Assembly (NCBI GenBank): GCA_032433765.1 | Contig: JAVIAB010000049.1 | Coordinates: forward strand, 19,744,406-19,808,405 | DNA from: Megaustenia siamemsis | Taxonomy: Eukaryota; Mollusca; Gastropoda; Stylommatophora; Ariophantidae | Length of the DNA: 64,000 nt | Direction: 5' to 3' | Shown here: one piece after another, positions 55,898-64,000 of the stretch | Position numbering within the stretch: the stretch's first letter is position 1 | Layout: each line of letters opens with the position of its first letter | Position numbers and translations under genes: made by a program | Notes under the pieces: model-generated | What the model was told of the DNA's origin: nothing | Databases searched by the model: none | The model's input: the letters and a program-made list of their open reading frames with translations, nothing else

Positions 55898-58043
55898 TAA
55901 CTTGAGGCAATTATTATTATTTGTAATATTAGAATGACATTATAATCGTATTTATATATAATTTTTACCTGCGGCAAACTTAATTGTTATTTAATTAGAA
56001 ACATGACAATAAATAATAATGAATGAAAATTAATCCATTTTCAATACAAAGATTGAAGTACCTTGAACTGTTTAAATATTATTTTTAGAACTCATTTTAA
56101 TTTTTACTTGAGGATATTTTAAGTTATTTTATGGAGAATCTGAAATGTGACAGTGTCCAGTGTACCTGAAAATATGATTTAATTTTGACCACCTGCCCTT
56201 CATTTTGTGGGGATGAGATGAAAATAAAATATCTCGTTTACATAGGAAGCCATCTTGAAAATAGTTGAGTTCTTTTTAATTTTATGAATACTGTATAGTT
56301 ATAATTGCTACAATTTAAAAATAAATTAATTTCCTATAATTTGCATTAAAATTTAAAAGCACAATTATTTACTGCATAATTTCAATCTATGTACATTGCT
56401 AAACATGTCCAATGATTAATATTTTACAGAAAATTATGAACTGTCTAAAAGGTTAAAGCAATTACCTCTATGAATAATAACTTGAAGAAATAAATAAAAT
56501 TGCACTAATTTCATATAATAGCCAAAGAAAATAATACTTTTAAAAACTGTCTAAAATAATATATATATATGTTTCATAGATTATACCAAAGGATTTGATA
56601 AAGTAAAGCACAGAAATAATAAAATTTTAGACGGCATAAACGTTGAAGGCAAAGATCAAAGAATAATTAGAACATGTACTGAAAACAAACAGCTGGAAAT
56701 CCCACAAGACAACAATTACAGATATGTTCAATTTATGAAGCAAAAGTGGCTTACACTTTTAATTTTGGATGGCAATCATGCCTAATATAAACTGAAAGAC
56801 TTGGTCTGAGGCTAAACGGATCATGTCTGGCCAAGAAGTGGGCAAAACCTGCAAGACAGCAACAGCAACATTACACAAAGTTTGCTGGGAAATGCTATCA
56901 GAGACAGAGAGACAGACATACACACATACATATTACTAATATTTGTAATAGATTAATGTGTAAAATATCAAAATTAATAGAATCACTAATCTGACACTCT
57001 TTAGAGTGAAATATAGCATAAAGTTGAGTGAAATCATGGTAGCTTTTACATCTCATCAACCAATTTTGAATTCCCTTATGATTACTAGAAATTAAAAGAG
57101 CATTAATAATGAATGAAATCATTACAGAAGAGAGATTTTTTAAAGTACTATGCCGCTCTTCAACAAAGCTAGTGTTTAATTTTTTGGCAATTTTGGGATA
57201 CTTTTTTTTTTAAATCCCTACTGAAAAATTTCTATAAATTATCTGTAGAGCTCTTTTTTCTTCACATTGGCATAATTATATCTATTTTTTTCTCTTTCAA
57301 ATTCATCCTTAGCTACCATTTATTTGCTTCTCACCACTGCTGTAAATCTACCAACAAAAGTTAACATCGTTCCCAAGTATTTGAACTCATTCATCTTTAA
57401 AACTGTTAATTAAATGTAATAGATGACAAGTTGTTAATTTCACACATATAGGGTAAATTTTAAAACTTAAATTTAACAGTTTGTTTATATCCTGTTTTAG
57501 TATCTCCAGCTCTCAGTAATCTCTAAATGGAACACCATTCTTCATTATTTTCATTTTATTTTTAATTTTTAATAATGCTGTCCTTAATCAATCCACTGTG
57601 TGATTGTCATACCAAATATGATTGTGAGAAACAAAGTTTAGAATTAATAATTTAATTAACACTGTTTTTATCCAACAAACAAAGAGAGCAGTTTGTTTTA
57701 TTGTCTTATACTAAAATAATTATTTTAATTTTTGAAGAAGTTTCTCTTTTATTTATACTCTAACTATAACTTAATAAGAATGTCTATAAGATACAGCTTC
57801 TAATCCATTTTTATCCAGAACTATATTAATTGTGACTACAAAAATAATGTATGTGTGAGAGAGCTATTAATATTACTTATTTCATTTAATTTATTTAATT
57901 TTAACATAATTGGTAGCTTAAGGTAATTCTTATTACTATTTGTAATATTGGAATGACATTATAATCTTATTAATATATATATATATAATGTTTACCTGTT
58001 GCAATCTTACTTAGTTCTTTTTGAAGTTAGAATCATGACAAAT

Positions 58044-58198
58044 CATCATCATCAAGTACCAGGCCTGCTGGCATAGTTGATCATGTCTCTCCACAACTTG
58101 TGATCTCGACAGTTATTTATGCTGTTGACCTTCAGCCAAGCCTTTCTCTGAAGCTGTCTGGTATCTTTTCTCTTTGATTTCCTCTATCTCTTCGTCCT
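58044..58198 (-). mobile_element. 5'-truncated LINE tail, copy B unit 1
   Basis: Flanked by tcatgacaaat at 58,033-58,043 and 58,199-58,209, the same site as at 35,535. It was inherited with the unit and is not a new insertion. Confidence 0.88.
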
Positions 58199-60093
58199 TC
58201 ATGACAAATAGACAATGAATAATAATGAATAATTATTAATTCATTTTCAGTATAAAGATTGAAGTAGCTTGAAATGTGGAATAATTATTTATAAAATGCA
58301 TCTAATCACTATTTGAAGATATTCTAAGTTATTCTTTTAGAGAACCTGAAATAATATGGTCTCCATGTTCATGAAAATATTTGATTTGACTATCCACTCT
58401 GCATTTTGTGAGGATAAGATGGGAAAAAAATGTTTACATAGGATCCATTTTAAAAGCACAATTATATACTGCATAATTTCAATCTATGTACATTGCTAAA
58501 CATGTCCAATGATTAATATTTTACAGAAAATTATGAACTATCTAAAAGGTTAAAGCAATTACCTCTATGAAAAAATAACTTGAAGAAATAAATAAAATTG
58601 CACTAACTTCATATATAGCCAAAGAAAATAATACCTTTAAAACTATCTAAAAGATCTATAATATATGTTTCATAGATTATACCAAAGGATTTGATAAAGT
58701 AAAGCACAAGAAATAATAAAAATTTTAGACGGCATAAACGTTGAAGGCAAAGATCAAAGAATAATTAGAACATGTACTGGCAACAAACAGCTGGAAATCC
58801 CACAAGACAACAACAATTTGCTTCATAAATTGATATGTTCAATTTATGAAGCAAAAGTGGCTTACACTTTTAATTTTGGATGGCAATCATGGTCTTATAT
58901 AACCTGAAAGACTTGGTCTGAGGCTAAATGGATCATGCCTGGCCAAGAAGTGGGCAAAATCTGCAAGACAGCAACAGCAACATTACACAAAGTTTGCTGG
59001 GAAATGCTATCAGAGACAGAGACAGACAGACATACACACATACATATAATAATTTTTGTAATAAATTAATGTGTAAAATAACAAAATTAATAGAATCACT
59101 AATCTGACACTCTTTAGAGTGAAATATACCATAAAGTTGTGAGAAATCATGGTAGCTTTTACATCTCATCAACCAATTTGAATTCCCTTATATGATTTCA
59201 AGAAATTAAAAGAGGATTAATGATGAGTGAAATCATTACAGAAGGAGATTTTTAAAAGTACTATGCCGCTCTTCAACAAAGCCGGTGTTGAATGTTTTTG
59301 GCAATTTCAGGATACTTTTTTTTTTAAATACCTACTGAACATTCCATAAATTATCTGTAGAGCTCTTTTTTTCTCTTCACATTGGCATAATTATATCTAT
59401 TTTTTTTCTCTTTCAAATTCATCCTTAGCTTCCATTTATTTGCTTCTCACCACTGCTGTAAATCTACCATCTGACATGACAGGTTGTTAATTTCACACAT
59501 ATATGGTAAAGTTGAAAACTTAAATTTAACAGTTTGTTTATATCCTGTTTTGTTTTCTCCAGCTCCCAGTAAACTCTACATGGAACACCTTATATTTTTA
59601 TTTTTTTATTTTTAATAATGCTGTCCTTAATCAATCCACTGTGTGATTGTCATACCAAATATGATTGTGAGAAAACAAAGTTTAGAATTAATAATTTAAT
59701 TAACACTGTTTGTTCTTATCCAACAAACAAAGAGAGCAGTTTGTTTTATTGTCTTATACTAAAATGATTATCTTAATTTTTTAAGAAAAGTTTCTCTTTT
59801 ATTTATACTCTAACTATAACTTAATAAGAATGTCTATAAGATACAGCTTCTAATCCATTTTTATCCAAAACTGTATTAATTGTGACTGCAAAATAATGTA
59901 TGTGTGAGAGAGCTATTAATATTACTTAATTTAATTAATTTAATTTTAACATAACAATTGGTAGCTTAAGGTAATTCTTATTACTATTTGTAATATTACA
60001 ATGACAATATAATCTTATTAATATATATATATATATAATGTTTACCTATGGCAAACTTACTTAGTTCTTTTTGAAGTTAGAATCATGACAAAT

Positions 60094-60247
60094 CATCATC
60101 ATCAAGTACCAGGCCTGCTGGCGTAGTTGATCATGTCTCTCCACACCTTGCGATCTCGACAGTTATTTATGTTGTTGACCTTCAGCCAGCCATTCTCTGA
60201 AACTGTCTGGTATCTTTTCTCTTTGATTCCCTCTATCTCTTCGTCCT
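60094..60247 (-). mobile_element. 5'-truncated LINE tail, copy B unit 2
   Basis: Flanked by tcatgacaaat at 60,083-60,093 and 60,248-60,258. Three units sharing both flanks show that the insertion preceded unit duplication. Confidence 0.88.
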
Positions 60248-61295
60248 TCATGACAAATAGACAATGAATAATAATGAATAATTATTAATTCATTTTCAGT
60301 ATAAAGATTGAAGTAGCTTAACTGTGAAAATATTATTTATAAATGCATCTAATCACTATTTGAAGATATTCTAAGTTATTCTGTTAGAGAACCTGAAATA
60401 ATATTGTCTTCATGTTCATGAAAATATTATTTGACTTTGACTATCCACTCTGCATTTTGTGAGAATAAGATGAATATAAAATATGTTGTTTACATAGAAT
60501 CCATTTTAATAACAATAGTGGAATTCTTGTTGAATTGTATGCATACTGGATTATTTTAAATTGCTATCATTTAAAAATTAATTAATTTCCTATAATTTGC
60601 ACAAAACGTAGAAGCACATTTATTTATTTAATTAATTTAAATCTATATTCATTGCTAAACACGTCTAATGGTTAATGGATTGTTTACTTATGATGCGATG
60701 GTGAGTAAAATCGGGGAGTTCTAATTGAATTTTATGCATACTTGATAATTTAAATTGTTACAATGTAGAAACAAATTAATTTCATATAATGTGCACAAAA
60801 CTTAGAAGCACATTTATTTATCGTATTAATTTAAATCTGTATGCATTGCTGAACATATCTAGTGATTATTGCTTTAGAGAATATTATTAACTGTCTAAAA
60901 ATTAAAATGAATTACCCCTAGGAACAATAACTTGTACTTTACGAAAAATTACACTTTTGTAGTGGCTTCCCTTAATAAGCAAGGAGAATAATGCTTTAAA
61001 AAATTCATATAAAAGTAATATTTTTATTTGCATCATGAATTAAAAGCACATACACTTTGATTGATAAGATTTAATTTTAGTGCATTGTAAGACACATTGC
61101 CTAATATGTTCTTGTATATTTAAACATAAACATTTTTAAGAAAATATTTTTTTTCAAATGATATGCAAAATTGTGGTACTCTTAAAAAACTACAACAGCA
61201 AGAGATTTATGTAATTAACTATTTTATGTAGTTTTCAGTGGCCGGGTTTATGAAATTCTAGTGAATATTTATAAACCAACTGCCCAATTTTCTCT

Positions 61296-61625
61296 TTGGC
61301 TAAGACGCAAGGCTTATAAACCTTGTCCTAGGTGCAAAGCCGTGTTGCCTGCTCTAGCAACACAGACTGTGTCACGTCGGCTACGTGACACAGTAGTCTT
61401 TGGGTACTGCTTTGCTACCTCCCATTATGTCAAAGTTTGAACAGAAAATTGGGGGGGTGGAAGATGCGTGGTCGGACTAGGGTAACACCCGATGTTCTTA
61501 GTGCCGAGATTGCAATCGGCACGTCTGTGTGCTGTTGAATCTGGGCTAGTTTCCACTAGCTAGGCAGCTCTAGCCTAGGGCATTAGTCCTAGTGAGGTGG
61601 GGATCCTGGGGACAGCAGCCCTTCC
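61296..61625. other. GC-rich hairpin island (copy B)
   Basis: Nearly identical to 39,636-39,960. The 12-bp stem ACTGTGTCACGT/ACGTGACACAGT lies at 61,366-61,394. A T/C change falls in the loop of the GTGTTGC hairpin, leaving the stem intact. Confidence 0.6.
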
Positions 61626-61659
61626 ATTTACACAAATGACATGAATGGTTATCCCCTTA

Positions 61660-61765
61660 ACTTCTGTTCCCTACATTTCCTGTGGAGTGTGAAAATACAC
61701 GAGAATGTGCCCCTGTATGACGTAGGCACAGGTAAATCCTCAGACCTGTTTGATGACATATGCTC
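61660..61765 (-). mobile_element. Fragment of the I-like LINE, copy B
   Basis: Counterpart of 39,990-40,112. It is missing about 24 bp ('ctactcctcgccagcgttgg') present in copy A. Confidence 0.65.
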
Positions 61766-62076
61766 TTATTAGAATTATTGGTGTTTTATTCTTTATAATA
61801 TATTTATGAAGCATTAAGTAAAGTAAGCTTGAGTAGGCAGACGCACAGAAGCGAAAGTATCCAGTAGAGATGTGAATTCTGTGATATAGTGTGACTGGCC
61901 GAGCGAGATGTGTGATCGCTGTACATAGTTGCCATTGTTAGGGTTGTCGGAATAAAGATACATGATCTTTCAACCAACATGTGGGGTTGCCAAATCGTTG
62001 AATCGAACTGGGAGTTGTCGCGGCCAATACCATACGGAGATTAAACAAAACAGTTCAGTCAGATTACAGCCGAAGT
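61766..62076. other. LTR-like segment and unplaced insert
   Basis: 61,766-61,974 parallels 40,113-40,329 with indels. From about 61,975 to 62,065 the sequence ('catgtggggttgccaaatcg' onward) has no counterpart in copy A and no recognised identity. Confidence 0.4.
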
Positions 62077-62336
62077 CAATGCCCTTCGAGATGTTGGAAG
62101 AGCACAGGACTTCGACAAACACAGATCAACGTCACTTCTTCGGATGATGGAAATGGGAGTTAAGATGGGCACGGCCAGAAATGAGAAACTTGGTGGCCGT
62201 GTAAGAAGACTTATCAACCAACATAGAACTGGAGTCGTCAGTCGCTGGACACTGAGGGAATTGCTGAGGAGGGGATCTGAGCACCTATGGACATGTTCGG
62301 AGTGCAATGATGATGACCCGCAAATAACTCAATAAC
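62077..62336 (+). mobile_element. 5'-truncated I-like LINE copy (260 bp)
   Basis: Covers only the C-terminal tail (DVGRAQDFDKHRSTSLLRMM-type segment to WTCSECNDDDPQITQ) and the family 3' end. Flanks acagccgaagt (62,066-62,076) and actgccgaagt (62,340-62,350) form an 11-bp duplication with one mismatch. Copy A lacks it. The reading frame is open from 62,144 to the stop. Confidence 0.85.
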
Positions 62337-62350
62337 AATACTGCCGAAGT

Positions 62351-63019
62351 ACTAGTTGAGGACGTGGGAACCTGACAGCTGAGACGAAGAGGTGAGCGTA
62401 CGTTGACCACTGCACGTTTTTGTACCTTGTCAACGTCACCATCGCCTGACCAGTAACAGTACCCCTCACGGGGCGTGTGTACACGTTGGTATCGACACAA
62501 GCAGAGAAAGAACGATGTTGTCATAAACGGTGTACTACAGAGGGCTGTTATTAAAGACTGTTCAAATGGTGCTGGCAGGTCATTTGCATTGGCCTATCAT
62601 TCCATTACCAATATCCATACCATTGTCATCGCCTAACATCATTTCAAACCTGTTACATGTGAATCATGGACAATAGGACAACAGACAAAAAAATAAGGCT
62701 GTAGGAGGACTGGAGGCTGTAGAAATATAGTTTTACAAAGAATGTTGAGAATACCATGGGCTGTTAAGAATAGTAATGAAACGTTCTGAAAGAGACTAAA
62801 GCAGAAATAGTTAATATCCGATATTATGAAGAAACAATTATCATTTTAATGCCATGTAATGAGAAGGAACAGATAGAAAAATGTTGGTTGTTCCACATGT
62901 CTTTATTCTTACTGTCTCTTACTTTGCATGTTGTTTTGTCTGGTTCCATTTTTATTAAGTGTATCAACCATTTCATTTGTTTATTTTTTCAAAAGTTAAA
63001 GGTAAAGCAGAGCATAGCA
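62351..63019. other. Non-coding sequence shared with 40,350-41,004
   Basis: High similarity to copy A with scattered single-base indels. No feature recognised beyond the shared block. Confidence 0.55.
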
Positions 63020-63039
63020 GAGTTAGTTAACTTAAGTTT

Positions 63040-63650
63040 TAAGTTGAGTAACTAACTTAAGTTGAGTAACTAACTTAAGTTGAGTAACTAACTAAAGTTG
63101 AGTAACTAACTAAAGTTGAGTAACTAACTAAAGTTGAGTAACTAACTAAAGTTGAGTAACTAACTAAAGTTGAGTAACTAACTAAAGTTGAGTAACTAAC
63201 TAAAGTTGAGTAACTAACTAAAGTTGAGTAACTAACTAAAGTTGAGTAACTAACTAAAGTTGAGTAACTAACTAAAGTTGAGTAACTAACTAAAGTTGAG
63301 TAACTAACTAAAGTTGAGTAACTAACTAAAGTTGAGTAACTAACTAAAGTTGAGTAACTAACTAAAGTTGAGTAACTAACTAAAGTTGAGTAACTAACTA
63401 AAGTTGAGTAACTAACTAAAGTTGAGTAACTAACTAAAGTTGAGTAACTAACTAAAGTTGAGTAACTAACTAAAGTTGAGTAACTAACTAAAGTTGAGTA
63501 ACTAACTCAAGTTGAGTAACTAACTAAAGTTGAGTAACTAACTAAAGTTGAGTAACTAACTAAAGTTGAGTAACTAACTAAAGTTGAGTAACTAACTCAA
63601 GTTGAGTAACTAACTCAAGTTGAGTAACTAACTAAAGTTGAGTACTAACT
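63040..63650 (+). repeat. 18-bp satellite, about 34 units
   Basis: Unit AAAGTTGAGTAACTAACT, almost perfectly homogeneous through the centre, with CAAGTT variants toward the right end. It begins where copy A enters its degenerate AAGTT satellite, so it is a different homogenised state of the same family. Confidence 0.97.
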
Positions 63651-63654
63651 CAAG

Positions 63655-63860
63655 TTGAGTCGAGTAACTCAAGTCGAGTAACTCAAGTCGCGTAACTCAA
63701 GTCGCGTAACTCAAGTCGCGTAACTCAAGTCGCGTAACTCAAGTCGCGTAACTCAAGTCGCGTAACTCAAGTCGCGTAACTCAAGTCGCGTAACTCAAGT
63801 CGCGTAACTCAAGTCGAGTAACTCAAGTCGCGTAACTCAAGTCGAGTAACTCAAGTCGAG
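63655..63860 (+). repeat. 14-bp satellite with CpG
   Basis: Unit AAGTCGCGTAACTC, about 14-15 copies, with AAGTCGAGTAACTC variants at both edges. It is derived from the 18-bp unit by losing 'taac' and gaining CG dinucleotides. Confidence 0.95.
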
Positions 63861-64000
63861 TTTAAAGTTTTAAGTCGAGTTTAAAGTTTTAAGTCGAGTT
63901 TAAAGTTTTAAGTCGAGTTTAAAGTTTTAAGTCGAGTTTAAAGTCTTAAGTCGAGTTTTAAGTCTTAAGTCGAGTTTTAAGTCTGAAGTCGAGTTTTAAG
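63861..64000 (+). repeat. 19-bp AAGTC satellite running off the window
   Basis: Unit AAGTCGAGTTTAAAGTTTT, about seven units. The last ones drift to AAGTCTTAAGTCGAG. The array continues past the right edge. Confidence 0.95.

Larger units (their letters stand above)
55900..61240 (+). repeat. AT-rich ~2-kb units in tandem (copy B)
   Basis: Landmarks recur at about 55,905, 57,920 and 59,960 (spacings near 2,015 and 2,040 bp). Each unit carries RT motif A debris (56,570-56,745; 58,665-58,860), and the last two a LINE tail. The terminal 1 kb (60,300-61,240) is close to identical to 38,640-39,600. No gene. Confidence 0.75.

Overview
The window looks like repeat-dominated nuclear DNA of an invertebrate animal, quite possibly a mollusc or another lophotrochozoan. 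This rests on an intron-split FBXL7-like exon, RTE and I-like non-LTR retrotransposons, tRNA-derived SINEs, a hAT transposon, long satellites and a 100-base scaffold gap. The taxon is an inference. No bacterial-style operon, CRISPR array or ordinary intact multi-exon gene is visible. Almost every open frame belongs to a transposon or is an artefact of a satellite.

Left part (1-21,230): decayed LINE pieces, with a 2.9-kb hAT element (2828-5725) nested in an antisense LINE and flanked by near-identical 8-bp target duplications. Then come 50-bp and 43-bp minisatellites, an antisense LINE 3' copy (10,775-11,880), a complete I-like LINE (12,040-16,053; endonuclease, reverse transcriptase, RNase H; 12-bp target duplication), and a full-length RTE/SR2-like LINE (18,028-21,213; exact 14-bp target duplication). 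All autonomous proteins are broken by stops or frameshifts.

Right part (21,940-64,000): two copies in tandem of one composite block on either side of the 100-N gap. Copy A is about 21.9-44.77 kb and copy B about 44.87-64.0 kb. Both run in the same order: 19-bp satellite with consensus CAGCTGTCACAAAATATCC, 22-bp minisatellite, last exon of an FBXL7-like gene (minus strand), LINE D with LINE E nested in it, a TTAA-flanked MITE, a tRNA-derived SINE, an RT fragment, ~2-kb internally duplicated AT-rich units, a hairpin-rich GC island, and an AAGTT-type satellite. The copies differ by insertions with clean target duplications (a SINE-like element only in A, a LINE 3' copy only in B), by local rearrangements and by many 1-nt indels. 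The FBXL7 exon is open in A and frameshifted in B. Whether A and B are a real tandem duplication or two haplotypes joined by the scaffolder cannot be settled from sequence alone.

Working logic: the RTE and I-like elements are the kinds of autonomous LINE that supply trans machinery. The SINEs and 5'-truncated LINE tails are products of such machinery, and the satellites and ~2-kb units grew by later tandem duplication. The only host coding sequence I can support is the FBXL7-like terminal exon.
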